Part shown: one piece after another, positions 1 through 6,471 of the stretch
Layout of the letters: each line of letters starts with the position of its first letter
How positions within the stretch are numbered: the first letter of the stretch is position 1
Origin: Candidatus Moraniibacteriota bacterium
Lineage (GTDB): Bacteria; Patescibacteriota; Minisyncoccia; Moranbacterales; GCA-2747515
DNA: 13,392 bases
Assembly: GCA_027031945.1 (NCBI GenBank)
Contig: JALVPE010000053.1
Location: forward strand, 1 to 13,392
Direction: 5' to 3'
The notes under the pieces: model-generated
Told to the model about the DNA's origin: nothing
Database searches by the model: none
What the model saw: the letters and a program-made list of their open reading frames with translations, nothing else
Made by a program: the position numbers and the translations under genes

Positions 1-657
1 TGCTAATTCCGTTCTTTCAAAATCCAACAAACCAACAACTTTTTCTTTTTCTATTAAAATATTATCAAAATGCATATCCAAATAAACTAATTTTATTTTT
101 TGTTCTCTTAATGCATCTTGATGTTTATTGATACACCTTTCAATTGCTACAATAAAATTGTAATTCAATAAATTTTGTTTTTTGATTTCTTTTAAAGAAT
201 TGTTAATTTTAGAAATTATCAACTTTTTCCAATCTATTTTAGAATTAATATTAAATTTATTTACAAATTCAAGATAATTAGCATTATTTATAATTTTCAA
301 AAAATTAGCTAATTGTTTAACAATATTTTTGCGTGTTATATCATCCATTAAATGCCATTGGGAATACAATGTGTCACCCTTGATTTTGGTATAAATCATG
401 AAATCTTTATTGTAGGCTTCTTTTGATCTATCAAAAATTATCACTTTTGGAACAGGTAATTCATTTTTAAAAAAATCATAAAGAAAAACTTCTTGTTCAA
501 AGTTTTTTTCATTTTTTATATCTTCACATACTTTCAATATAAGCTTATCATCAATTGAATAAACTTTGTTTGTAAAGCCTATTTTAATTTCTTCAATAAA
601 ATTAATATTTGAGATATTATGTTTTGCAAATATTTTTTCAATATCCTTTTTATTCAT
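1..657 (-). CDS. Aminoglycoside phosphotransferase (APH)/choline-kinase-like protein, C-terminus cut by window edge
   Basis: The reading frame stays open from an ATG at 657 to the window edge, giving 219 residues without a stop. It resembles the APH/choline kinase fold, small-molecule kinases that use ATP. Visible signatures are an N-lobe lysine in ILKV (about residue 42), a catalytic-loop-like YLDMHFDNIL (about 192-201, usually HGDxHxxN; Asp194 and Asn199 are kept but the first His is Tyr and Gly is Leu), and a metal-binding LLDFE (about 210-214). The substrate cannot be told from sequence. The start lies 10 bases after the metG stop codon, so it is probably co-transcribed with metG. No Shine-Dalgarno sequence is visible. 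The missing part should be the C-terminal helical substrate-binding region. A drug-resistance role is not implied; many such proteins are metabolic kinases. Confidence 0.72.
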   Translation of the reverse strand, partial: MNKKDIEKIFAKHNISNINFIEEIKIGFTNKVYSIDDKLILKVCEDIKNEKNFEQEVFLYDFFKNELPVPKVIIFDRSKEAYNKDFMIYTKIKGDTLYSQWHLMDDITRKNIVKQLANFLKIINNANYLEFVNKFNINSKIDWKKLIISKINNSLKEIKKQNLLNYNFIVAIERCINKHQDALREQKIKLVYLDMHFDNILIEKEKVVGLLDFERTELA

Positions 658-667
658 AAAAAATGTA

Positions 668-2089
668 CTAAATTCGTTCAAAAAGGATTACTCGTTTTCT
701 AGTTTCTAGTGCGTTTTTGATTTTGTCTGATATTTGTGGTAAAAATGATTCTAATAAAGTAGCAATTTTGTGCAAATCTACCAAAAGTTTTTTCATTACA
801 TTTTCCAATTCTGCTTCATCTTTTTTTCTAAGTTCCCATGGTTTTGTTTGTTCGATATATTTATTTGCATCTTCTACAATTTTCCATATATTTTCTAATA
901 CTTTGTTAAGTGCCATTTGATCTATGTTTTTTTGTAGTTGTTCTATATCCACTTCTGGCACGTCATATTCTATATCGCCTGCGAGCGTAATAATCCTTGC
1001 TGTTAAATTACCAAGTCCATTTGCTAAATCTGCGTTATATTTTGCGTCTAATTTCTCCCATGAGATATCATTGTCTTCTCCAAAATTTCCTTTTGTCAAA
1101 AGTAAATATCTAGTTCCATCCACTCCATAACGCTCTACCATTTCACTTGGCGCTATCACATTTCCAATCGACTTACTCATTTTCTGCCCATCTACTCCGA
1201 TGAATCCATTTATAAAAACTTGCTTACTAGTTGGTAAATCAGCAGCCATGAGCATTGCCTGCCACATTGCACTTTGTTGTCTCAAATTATCCTTTCCTGC
1301 AATCTGAATTGCATTTGGATTTTCTTTCGTTCCCCAAAATTTCTCAAAATTTTCTGCATCTTCTGGCCACCCAAGTGTTGAAATATAATTTGTAAGTGCA
1401 TCAAACCACACATACATTACTTGCGTTTCATCTCCTGGCACTGCTACACCCCACGGCATCTTACTTGCTAAGCGTGAAATTGAAAAATCTTGCAAACCCC
1501 TTTCTACAAAAGCTTGTATTTCATTTAATCGTTTTTTTGGTATTACAAATTCTGAATTTTCTTTATAAAGCTCTAATAATTTATCTCCAAACTCACTAAA
1601 TTTGAAAAAATAGTTTTCTTCTTCTATAAGCTCCAACTCTTTACCAGGATGCAATGGGCATTCACCATTGTCTAAATCACTATCAGTTTTTTCCAACTCA
1701 CAACCTACACAATATTTGACACTATACTGTTTTTTGTAAATAAAACCATTCGCATCGACTCTGTGCCACATCTCTTGTGCGGCTTTAATGTGACTCTCAT
1801 CTGTTGTGCGTATAAAATTTGTATAACTTAAATCCAACATGGTTTTTAGCTTATTAAACTTTGCTGCATAACCATCTACATATTCTTGTACATCTATTCC
1901 CTCTGCTTGGGCTTTTTGCCAAATCTTTGCACCGTGTTCATCCGTGCCAGTATTAAAAACCACATCATTACCAAGTAGCCTTTCAAACCGCGCACGCACA
2001 TCTGCATAAACTATTTCACTTGCAAATCCAATATGAGGACTAGCGTTCACATATGGCAAAGTTGTTGTGATATAAAAATTTTTCTTCAT
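668..2089 (-). CDS. metG: Methionyl-tRNA synthetase
   Basis: Class I aminoacyl-tRNA synthetase that charges tRNA-Met with methionine in the cytoplasm; essential. At 473 residues it has the Rossmann catalytic domain with the HIGH-type motif HIGF (residues 19-22) and KMSKS (303-307). A connective-peptide zinc knuckle is formed by Cys127, Cys130, Cys144 and His147. The GKDNLRQQSAMWQAML stretch (about 265-280) replaces the usual GKDxxRFHxxxWPAML; I associate this variant with Patescibacteria, from memory. The helical anticodon-binding domain follows to the end. There is no C-terminal EMAP/Trbp111 tRNA-binding domain, so this is the short form. The ATG at 2089 directly precedes KKNFYITTTLPYVN, the expected N-terminus. 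No Shine-Dalgarno sequence is seen, only an A-rich leader. The APH-like gene follows 10 bases downstream. Confidence 0.97.
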   Translation of the reverse strand: MKKNFYITTTLPYVNASPHIGFASEIVYADVRARFERLLGNDVVFNTGTDEHGAKIWQKAQAEGIDVQEYVDGYAAKFNKLKTMLDLSYTNFIRTTDESHIKAAQEMWHRVDANGFIYKKQYSVKYCVGCELEKTDSDLDNGECPLHPGKELELIEEENYFFKFSEFGDKLLELYKENSEFVIPKKRLNEIQAFVERGLQDFSISRLASKMPWGVAVPGDETQVMYVWFDALTNYISTLGWPEDAENFEKFWGTKENPNAIQIAGKDNLRQQSAMWQAMLMAADLPTSKQVFINGFIGVDGQKMSKSIGNVIAPSEMVERYGVDGTRYLLLTKGNFGEDNDISWEKLDAKYNADLANGLGNLTARIITLAGDIEYDVPEVDIEQLQKNIDQMALNKVLENIWKIVEDANKYIEQTKPWELRKKDEAELENVMKKLLVDLHKIATLLESFLPQISDKIKNALETRKRVILFERI

Positions 2090-2115
2090 AAGTTTATTGT
2101 TTTAAATACTACTTT

Positions 2116-2145
2116 AGCATACACCAAAATATCATTTTTGGGCAA
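2116..2145 (-). promoter_or_regulatory. Candidate sigma70-type promoter for metG
   Basis: On the minus strand TTGCCC (2145-2140) and TATGCT (2121-2116) are separated by 18 bases, 27 bases before the metG ATG. Each hexamer matches the consensus at four of six positions. The terminator just upstream means metG needs its own promoter, which supports the call. Confidence 0.4.
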
Positions 2146-2146
2146 A

Positions 2147-2185
2147 TAAAAAACCAATAGTGTATTTGATAAATACTACTATTGG
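2147..2185 (-). terminator. Rho-independent terminator after the GGDEF remnant
   Basis: A near-perfect hairpin covers 2154-2185. The outer arms are CCAATAGT and ACTATTGG, the inner arms GTATTT and AAATAC, with a GAT loop and one bulged T. On the minus strand it is followed by a T-rich run (2153-2147). It begins one base past the GGDEF stop codon and insulates metG from transcription upstream. Confidence 0.85.
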
Positions 2186-2186
2186 C

Positions 2187-2639
2187 TTATATTCTTCTGT
2201 GTACTCGCCGATTTGATACTACAAGACAATTTCTTTCATTGTTTTTTGCCTTGTATAAGGCCTGATCGGCGTACTCAATAATTTCAGACAAAATAATGTC
2301 ACTTTCACTGGAAACAAAACATGCTCCAACACTTACGGTGACAGATACATTTGTTTTTGTAAGCGTACACGTATTTCTCAATGCCTCAATTGCCTTGCGA
2401 TAACGCTCAGCAACTATTTGTAACTCTTCTACAGACACGCCATTGACTATAATACAAAACTCTTCTCCACTATAACGAGTAACAATATCGTCATAACGAG
2501 AAACTTCTTCTAACATTTGAGCTACATTTTTAAGAACTAAATCTCCAAACAAATGCCCATACTGATCATTAAATCCTTTAAAATGATCAATATCGAGCAT
2601 CAATACACCCAATGTCTCATAAACTTTTTTTCTTCTGCT
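2187..2639 (-). pseudogene. GGDEF-domain (diguanylate cyclase-like) gene, 5' end lost
   Basis: About 150 codons of a GGDEF domain, the family that makes cyclic di-GMP from two GTP. The frame shows SRRKKVYETLGVLMLDIDHFK (NxR and DxDxFK region), the active-site loop RYSGEEF (SGEEF in place of GGDEF/GGEEF), SVGA and ADQALYKAKNN near the end. Homology starts at about 2639 with SRR. The expected preceding helix with D-x-LTGL-x-N and any sensor or membrane domain are missing, and beyond this point the frame runs antisense into a transposase remnant. The only available starts are a TTG at 2612 or the internal ATG at 2600, both inside the domain and without a ribosome binding site. The likely history is loss of the 5' part when an insertion sequence arrived. 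A good terminator still follows. A short regulatory protein is possible but unlikely. Confidence 0.8.
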
Positions 2640-2640
2640 T

Positions 2641-2999
2641 ATAATGCTTGGTAAAAATTGGCAAGGATGGCATTTTGGTTTTAAATTACATACTACTACA
2701 AATATTAAAGGTCAACTATGTAATTTTTCTTTTTCACCTGCCAGTCAATATGATGCTCAAGAATTACCTAATTTATTAAATGATAATGTAAAAATATTAG
2801 TAGGAGACACACTTTATGGAGCAAGTGTAATGAGAAAAATAATGCATAAAAAATATAAAACTATTATCATATCTCCACCTTTTCCAAAACAAGATTACAT
2901 CTTGTTTCTTCTTTTCCTCGTTTAGCTCGTGGATACTTTGTTCACTACATCAGAATTCTTCTTGGTTATCAAATTTTAGCTTTATTTAAAGGTTTTTGA
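2641..2999 (+). pseudogene. Decayed DDE transposase remnant
   Basis: Two fragments of one transposase lie in different frames. Frame one (2644-2925) has GWHFGFKLHTT, a substrate-strand motif of IS4/IS5-type DDE transposases, followed by ILVGDTLYGA, where the second catalytic Asp sits. Two bases out of frame, about 2889-2999 encode HLVSSFPRLARGYFVHYIRILLGYQ and end at a TGA; this is the typical C-terminal helix region. The first Asp, everything N-terminal and the stretch that should carry the catalytic Glu are missing, so the copy cannot be active. The internal deletion lies near a small palindrome, CAAGATTACATCTTG, at about 2890-2904. The left boundary coincides with the break in the GGDEF gene. 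The exact IS family is not resolved, and no terminal inverted repeats can be paired because one end is gone. Confidence 0.8.
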
Positions 3000-3025
3000 G
3001 GTTTTCAGATTTGGGGATGGATGTC

Positions 3026-3054
3026 TTGACATAAAGACTCTTTTTTGCTATAGT
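3026..3054 (+). promoter_or_regulatory. Strong sigma70-type promoter for the orphan gene
   Basis: A perfect TTGACA (3026-3031) is followed after exactly 17 bases by TATAGT (3049-3054), five of six consensus positions. This is the best promoter match I found in the window. It lies 26 bases after the last codon of the transposase remnant and 55 bases before the orphan gene's ATG. A 10-base palindrome GTTAATTAAC (3083-3092) sits in the leader and could be an operator, but this is speculative. Confidence 0.75.
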
Positions 3055-3098
3055 TCATAATTCGCAACTTAGCGATATTTAAGTTAATTAACAAAAAT

Positions 3099-3103
3099 GG
3101 AGG
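3099..3103 (+). promoter_or_regulatory. Ribosome binding site GGAGG fixing the start at 3110
   Basis: GGAGG lies six bases before the ATG at 3110. It is one of the few real Shine-Dalgarno sequences in the window. Confidence 0.85.
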
Positions 3104-3109
3104 TCGTTA

Positions 3110-3553
3110 ATGAAAAATTTTACGGAAGTGCCAAAAACCATACAACACATTTGCTCTTACATTTTAACTATAAAAGCAAATGGAGGCAATTACGATGTTG
3201 AGCTATACAACCAATTAGTTAACACAGATTATCCATTTACAGAAAATGAGATCTGGTTTATAGCTGACTCACTAGGATATAACGAAAATGTATTTAGTGC
3301 AATTATTTGCTCTAAAATCATTAGTCCACAATCAATATTCTATATGTTAAAATTCACAAAGTTCAATATAAATTTATGTTTTTTAGTAGTCAATTATTAT
3401 AATAATATCAACATAACAAAAAAAATCATTGAGGCCATAAAAGAAAAAAGGCCTCCTAATTATAGAACGTTCTTAAATTCTGTAAAACAGCAGATTTTTT
3501 TTGAACAAATCAACAAAAAAAATAATAAATCTGAATCATATTATCACGCATAA
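3110..3553 (+). CDS. Hypothetical protein, orphan, monocistronic
   Basis: 147 residues; I do not recognise the family. The protein looks soluble and mostly helical, with no signal peptide and no clear membrane span. It is rich in Asn, Ile, Lys and Tyr, and has a basic, Asn/Lys-rich C-terminal tail. A moderately hydrophobic stretch near residues 90-98 (NINLCFLVV) looks like a buried helix. There are two lone cysteines in the central part (in IICS and NLCF) and no metal-binding pattern. It forms a complete transcription unit: consensus promoter at 3026-3054, GGAGG at 3099-3103 and a perfect terminator at 3559-3596. It sits directly behind the transposase remnant, so it may be a passenger or a recently acquired gene. 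The well-formed signals make it very likely to be a real expressed gene; the function is unknown. Confidence 0.75.
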   Translation: MKNFTEVPKTIQHICSYILTIKANGGNYDVELYNQLVNTDYPFTENEIWFIADSLGYNENVFSAIICSKIISPQSIFYMLKFTKFNINLCFLVVNYYNNINITKKIIEAIKEKRPPNYRTFLNSVKQQIFFEQINKKNNKSESYYHA

Positions 3554-3558
3554 TTTTC

Positions 3559-3596
3559 CCGACATATTCACATAAATGTGAATATGTCGGTTTTTT
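3559..3596 (+). terminator. Rho-independent terminator of the orphan gene
   Basis: A perfect 14-base-pair stem joins 3559-3572 (CCGACATATTCACA) to 3577-3590 around a TAAA loop, followed immediately by six T residues (3591-3596). It starts five bases after the stop codon. Confidence 0.95.
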
Positions 3597-3597
3597 A

Positions 3598-3626
3598 TTG
3601 TTTTAATTAGTTTATCGTGGTATTAT
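3598..3626 (+). promoter_or_regulatory. Candidate promoter for the YqjE/YqjD-like pair
   Basis: TTGTTT (3598-3603) and TATTAT (3621-3626) are separated by 17 bases, 28 bases before the ATG at 3655. The position between a terminator and the next gene supports it; the -35 box is a four of six match. Confidence 0.5.
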
Positions 3627-3654
3627 ACAGTTATTAAGAATATTAAAAGAGAAT

Positions 3655-4035
3655 ATGACAAACACAACCAAAAAAAAAGTTCATAACACGGTTGAAAAGA
3701 CAACTGGGTCAACACTTATGGATATAATCTCAGAAATTATAAACTCTCTATTGCAAATTGCACAACAAAATATCATTGAACGTGTACAAAACTCAGTTAA
3801 TGAAACTCTTGAACAAGTAAAACAGACCGCAAATCAAATTATACAAAATGCAATTATATTATTTGCCATTCTTTTACTAGGGATAATTGGACTTATATTC
3901 ACAGTTCTAGGTTTATCACTGTGGCTTGGAGAAATAAGTGGATTTGGTATGTGGTTTGGGTTCCTGGTTGTTGGAATAACTGTATTTGTAATCACGCTTA
4001 TTATAGGATTGCTACAAAAAAATAAATCTCTTTAA
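3655..4035 (+). CDS. Small two-span membrane protein, holin superfamily III/YqjE-like
   Basis: 126 residues. The N-terminal 60 residues form a charged amphipathic helix (DIISEIINSLLQIAQQNIIERVQNSVNETLEQVKQ region). Two membrane spans follow at about 65-89 and 97-119, joined by a short GEISGFG turn, with a short KNKSL tail. This layout matches the Phage_holin_3_6/DUF1469 group that includes E. coli YqjE. Despite the family name these are usually chromosomal membrane proteins of unclear role, not lysis proteins. The next gene, 33 bases on, encodes a DUF883/YqjD-like protein; yqjD and yqjE are also neighbours in enterobacteria, and this pairing strengthens both calls. The start is preceded only by a weak AAGAGA. 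The assignment rests on topology and context more than on conserved residues. Confidence 0.62.
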   Translation: MTNTTKKKVHNTVEKTTGSTLMDIISEIINSLLQIAQQNIIERVQNSVNETLEQVKQTANQIIQNAIILFAILLLGIIGLIFTVLGLSLWLGEISGFGMWFGFLVVGITVFVITLIIGLLQKNKSL

Positions 4036-4068
4036 CTATTTCTTAATTAATTATTAACAAACATAACT

Positions 4069-4350
4069 ATGACAACAAAAAAAAGGCCTGTTACACAAGT
4101 TACTACAAATATTACAGAGAAAACAAACGAGGTGTTAATGAAAGGTACTGAAGCATATACAAAAGCAAAAGATAGAGCTATTACTAAATATAACAATGCC
4201 AAAGAAGTGGCAAAAACAAAGGCTTTGGAAACACATGAAAATGCTCGTGAATATGTAAAAGAAAATCCGGAAAAATCAATAGGAATAGCAGCAGGCATAG
4301 GAGCGTTGATTGGTGCTGTTATAGCTTTAATTATTACACGTCGTCGATAG
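4069..4350 (+). CDS. DUF883 (ElaB/YqjD-like) C-tail-anchored membrane protein
   Basis: 93 residues. A highly charged, Lys- and Thr-rich helical region (about 5-65), probably coiled coil, leads to YVKENPEKSIGIAAGIGALIGAVIALIITRRR. This is the signature end of the DUF883 family: a (V/Y)xxNPxxS motif, one glycine-rich membrane helix (about 70-89) and an RRR tail. In E. coli, YqjD and ElaB are inner-membrane proteins induced in stationary phase, and YqjD has been reported to bind ribosomes; whether that applies here is unknown. The gene follows the YqjE-like gene by 33 bases with no terminator between, so one transcript is likely, ended by the hairpin at 4371-4405. The start has no Shine-Dalgarno sequence. 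Confidence 0.75.
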   Translation: MTTKKRPVTQVTTNITEKTNEVLMKGTEAYTKAKDRAITKYNNAKEVAKTKALETHENAREYVKENPEKSIGIAAGIGALIGAVIALIITRRR

Positions 4351-4370
4351 TATAAAGAGCTTTAAAAAAA

Positions 4371-4405
4371 CAAAAACTTCTCATTATATTTGAGAAGTTT
4401 TTTTG
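4371..4405. terminator. Bidirectional terminator between DUF883 and rsmI
   Basis: Arms AAACTTCTCA (4374-4383) and TGAGAAGTTT (4391-4400) surround a seven-base loop. A T run follows on the plus strand and an A-rich run precedes it, giving T residues on the minus strand as well. It therefore can stop both the plus-strand pair and minus-strand rsmI transcripts. Confidence 0.88.
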
Positions 4406-4407
4406 TT

Positions 4408-4443
4408 TTATGTATCTTTAGAGGTACCTTTAAAGATACATAA
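4408..4443 (-). terminator. Second palindrome after rsmI
   Basis: TGTATCTTTA (4411-4420) and TAAAGATACA (4431-4440) are perfect inverted repeats, extendable outward by three A-T pairs, around GAGGTACCTT with its own AGGTACCT palindrome. It lies just after the rsmI stop. On the minus strand it has no immediate T run, so it may be an accessory hairpin in front of the terminator at 4371-4405, or a protein-binding site. Confidence 0.5.
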
Positions 4444-4457
4444 GAAAAAATTTATAT

Positions 4458-5138
4458 TTATTTATATGCAATAATTACAAATTCACCTTTTATTTTATCT
4501 GGATTGTTTTCAAAATAATCTAATACTTCATCAATGTCTCCTCTCACAATCTCTTCATGTATCTTTGTTAATTCTCGTCCTAATATAATCTTTATTTTTG
4601 GTGCAAATTCTTGCAATAACATTAAATTTTTTATAACACGATGCACACTCTCATAATAAATAACCGGAATATCACTCTCGGCAACTTTTGTAAAAAAAGT
4701 TTGTCGTCCTTTTTTGTGTGGAGGATATGCTAAAAAAGTAAACTTTTGTATATCAATTCCTGCAACCGAACTTATAGCACCTATTGCTGTTGCACCTGGG
4801 ACCGGCTCCACATTCACATTATTCTTAATTGCTAACGATACTAATTTATTGCCCGGATCGCTTATACCTGGCGTACCAGCATCAGTTACTATTGCTACTA
4901 TTTTACCATTCAAAACTTCATCTATAATTTCTTGCGCTCTATGTTCTTTCGTATGTTGATGATAAGTAATAAGTTGCGAATTAATATCATAATATTGCAT
5001 CAATTTTTGAGTTACTCTAGTATCTTCACATGCAATCAAATCTGCATTGCTTAGAATACTAATTGCTCGCATCGTGATATCACCTAGATTTCCAATTGGT
5101 GTTGCTACCACGTATATTTTCCCTTTATTTTTATCCAT
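4458..5138 (-). CDS. rsmI: 16S rRNA (cytidine-1402-2'-O)-methyltransferase RsmI
   Basis: Uses S-adenosylmethionine to methylate the 2'-OH of C1402 in the 16S rRNA decoding centre; tetrapyrrole-methylase fold. Counting from the ATG at 5138 the protein has 226 residues. Visible family blocks are IYVVATPIGNLGD (8-20), CEDTR, TDAGTPGISDPG (SAM pocket), PVPGATA, and YYESVHR followed by LGRELTKIHEE. It ends at GEFVIIAYK, so the roughly 40-50-residue C-terminal extension of E. coli RsmI (286 residues) is absent, as in many compact homologues. A longer frame reaches a TTG at 5174, but the ATG at 5138 starts right where homology begins. No Shine-Dalgarno sequence is present. It is convergent with the DUF883 gene and divergent from mscL. 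Confidence 0.96.
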   Translation of the reverse strand: MDKNKGKIYVVATPIGNLGDITMRAISILSNADLIACEDTRVTQKLMQYYDINSQLITYHQHTKEHRAQEIIDEVLNGKIVAIVTDAGTPGISDPGNKLVSLAIKNNVNVEPVPGATAIGAISSVAGIDIQKFTFLAYPPHKKGRQTFFTKVAESDIPVIYYESVHRVIKNLMLLQEFAPKIKIILGRELTKIHEEIVRGDIDEVLDYFENNPDKIKGEFVIIAYK

Positions 5139-5303
5139 ACTTTTTATAATGATTTCTTTATGATTGTACAACAAAATTATAATTTGACAAATAACTCATA
5201 TACTATGACAATATAATTAGAAAATGTTTGCAAAACTTACAAAATAATAATTTAAGGTTTTGTGACTTTTCCTAAAATGCATATTAATTATTAATAAAAT
5301 ATT

Positions 5304-5696
5304 ATGTTTAAAGAATTTAGAGATTTTGCATTCAAAGGCAATGTATTAGATATGGCTGTTGGTATAATTATTGGTGCTGCATTTGGTAAAATAGTATCAT
5401 CGTTCGTTGCAGATATTATTATGCCTCCAATTGGATTACTATTGGGTGGTGTCGATTTTTCAGATCTGGTAATCACATTAAAGGATGCTACCGCGGACGC
5501 AACAGCCGTAACAATTAATTATGGTGCATTTTTAAATCTTGTTATTGATTTTATTATCGTTGCATTTGTAATATTTATCATTGTAAAGCAAACAAATAAG
5601 TTCAAAAAGAAAGAAGAAGAGGAAGAAAGAGCAAAAAAAGAAGAACTTACAGAAATAGAACTTTTAAAAGAGATTCGTGATGCTTTAAAAAAATAA
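5304..5696 (+). CDS. mscL: Large-conductance mechanosensitive channel MscL
   Basis: Pentameric inner-membrane channel that opens under membrane tension and releases solutes during osmotic downshock. At 130 residues it is normal length. It starts with the N-terminal amphipathic helix FKEFRDFAFKGNVLDMAVGIIIGAAFGKIV; the first span (about 14-41) carries the glycine-rich pore-lining face. A short loop DATADATAVTINYG leads to the second span (about 71-95). The charged KKKEEEEERAKKEE linker ends in the cytoplasmic bundle helix TEIELLKEIRDAL. The ATG gives the family N-terminus exactly; the leader is AT-rich without a ribosome binding site. I found no promoter with good spacing in the 5175-5303 gap. 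The gene is monocistronic and ends at the hairpin 5709-5748. Confidence 0.97.
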   Translation: MFKEFRDFAFKGNVLDMAVGIIIGAAFGKIVSSFVADIIMPPIGLLLGGVDFSDLVITLKDATADATAVTINYGAFLNLVIDFIIVAFVIFIIVKQTNKFKKKEEEEERAKKEELTEIELLKEIRDALKK

Positions 5697-5708
5697 TTTT
5701 ATTTTTTT

Positions 5709-5748
5709 AATCAAAAAAACTGAGACTCATATTCTCGGTTTTTTGATT
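5709..5748. terminator. Bidirectional terminator between mscL and ruvA
   Basis: Arms 5709-5725 (AATCA, A run, CTGAGA) and 5733-5748 (TCTCGG, T run, GATT) pair with one G-T wobble and one bulge around a short loop. The 3' arm contains six T residues on the plus strand and seven on the minus strand. It ends mscL and probably also the convergent ruvA transcript. Confidence 0.75.
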
Positions 5749-5788
5749 GCCCGATTTTTCATCTAATTTTTATTTTCGCGTAAAACTA

Positions 5789-5817
5789 TCTGTCAGACAG
5801 GCAGGTCGCGTTTCTAC
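5789..5817 (-). repeat. GC-rich REP-like palindrome, copy 1
   Basis: A GC-rich island in AT-rich DNA with the inverted repeat CTGTCAGACAG (5790-5800) followed by GCAGGTCGCGTTTCTAC. Read on the minus strand it shares an ACGC-CGACCTGCCTG core and a CAGA end with copy 2 at 6566-6613. It lies 19 bases past the ruvA stop codon. Such palindromes are commonly dispersed between genes in CPR genomes, from memory. Confidence 0.6.
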
Positions 5818-5835
5818 AATGAATATAATTGCGTA

Positions 5836-6405
5836 TTATTTTCCCAAATTTTTAAGAGCATATTTCACACACTCACCCACATCTGTTGTGTCTTTTGGTA
5901 ATCCTTCAAGTGCATTTCTCGCTTCGGCTATAGTATATCCCATGGAACGAAGTGCATTGATTGCATCATTTTGAGCTAATGCATCCTTTACAACAACATT
6001 TACAGGAGTAGTAATTTTACCAGAAAGTTCCGCAACAACCTTTTTTGCAATTTTTGGTCCTATTCCGGAAACTTGGGTTAAAATTGAAATATCCTCATTT
6101 ATAATTGCCAATTTGATAGTCTGCACATCTGCTACTGCAAGGATTTTCAAAGCTGCTTTTGGACCGATACCAGAAATACCTATTAATAATTCAAAAATTT
6201 CTTTTTCTTCTGTTTGCAAAAAACCATAAAGAGAAATTTCTTGTTCTCTAACATGCGTGTAGATACTCACATCAACTTCTTGCCCTTCTATACAATGTTC
6301 AAGTCCAAGCTCTGTCAAAAAGACGACATAACCCACACCTCCCACATTTATAATAACCTTTTCATTATCTTTATTGATAACTTTCCCACTTAAAAAACCT
6401 ATCAT
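5836..6405 (-). CDS. ruvA: Holliday junction DNA helicase subunit RuvA
   Basis: RuvA tetramers bind four-way Holliday junctions and load the RuvB motors for branch migration in recombinational repair. The 189 residues show the OB-fold domain I (MIGFLSGKVI...VGGVGYVVFLT, 1-63), the LYGFLQTEEKEIF linker, and domain II with two helix-hairpin-helix motifs, ISGIGPKAAL (77-86) and VSGIGPKIAK (112-121), ending in KKVVAEL. After a flexible linker (130-142), domain III (DAINALRSMGYTIAEARNAL) contacts RuvB. Length is normal (E. coli 203). ruvB and ruvC are not adjacent, unlike in many bacteria. The leader has no Shine-Dalgarno sequence. A promoter at 6442-6471 drives it, divergent from rpsT. Confidence 0.97.
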   Translation of the reverse strand: MIGFLSGKVINKDNEKVIINVGGVGYVVFLTELGLEHCIEGQEVDVSIYTHVREQEISLYGFLQTEEKEIFELLIGISGIGPKAALKILAVADVQTIKLAIINEDISILTQVSGIGPKIAKKVVAELSGKITTPVNVVVKDALAQNDAINALRSMGYTIAEARNALEGLPKDTTDVGECVKYALKNLGK

Positions 6406-6441
6406 TTAATTTAGCGTATTAGTAATTAGTGTGTAATTAAT

Positions 6442-6471
6442 AGTATAGCACCTAAATTTTAATATTGCCAA
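6442..6471 (-). promoter_or_regulatory. Promoter for ruvA, sharing its -35 with the rpsT promoter
   Basis: On the minus strand TTGGCA (6471-6466) and TATACT (6447-6442) are 18 bases apart, each five of six matches. The -10 box ends 36 bases before the ruvA ATG. Its -35 box overlaps the plus-strand TTGCCA at 6465-6470. Confidence 0.68.

Noticed and set aside
717..1599. Open frames on the plus strand antisense to metG (717-920, 924-1130, 1396-1599)
   Set aside because: They are shadows of a well-supported gene; the translations show no domain and have no ribosome binding sites.
4047..4298. 83-residue hydrophobic frame antisense to the DUF883 gene
   Set aside because: The hydrophobicity comes from reading the complement of a Lys/Thr/Ala-rich coding sequence; the sense strand has a family match.
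5184..5217. TTGACA (5184-5189) and TATAAT (5212-5217) upstream of mscL
   Set aside because: The spacer is 22 bases, too long for a sigma70 promoter, and no alternative -10 fits.
5291..5476. Minus-strand frame opposite the mscL start
   Set aside because: Shadow of mscL; no start signal or homology.
5747..5974. Plus-strand frame covering the palindrome and the ruvA 3' end
   Set aside because: Mostly antisense to ruvA, and it begins inside a terminator.
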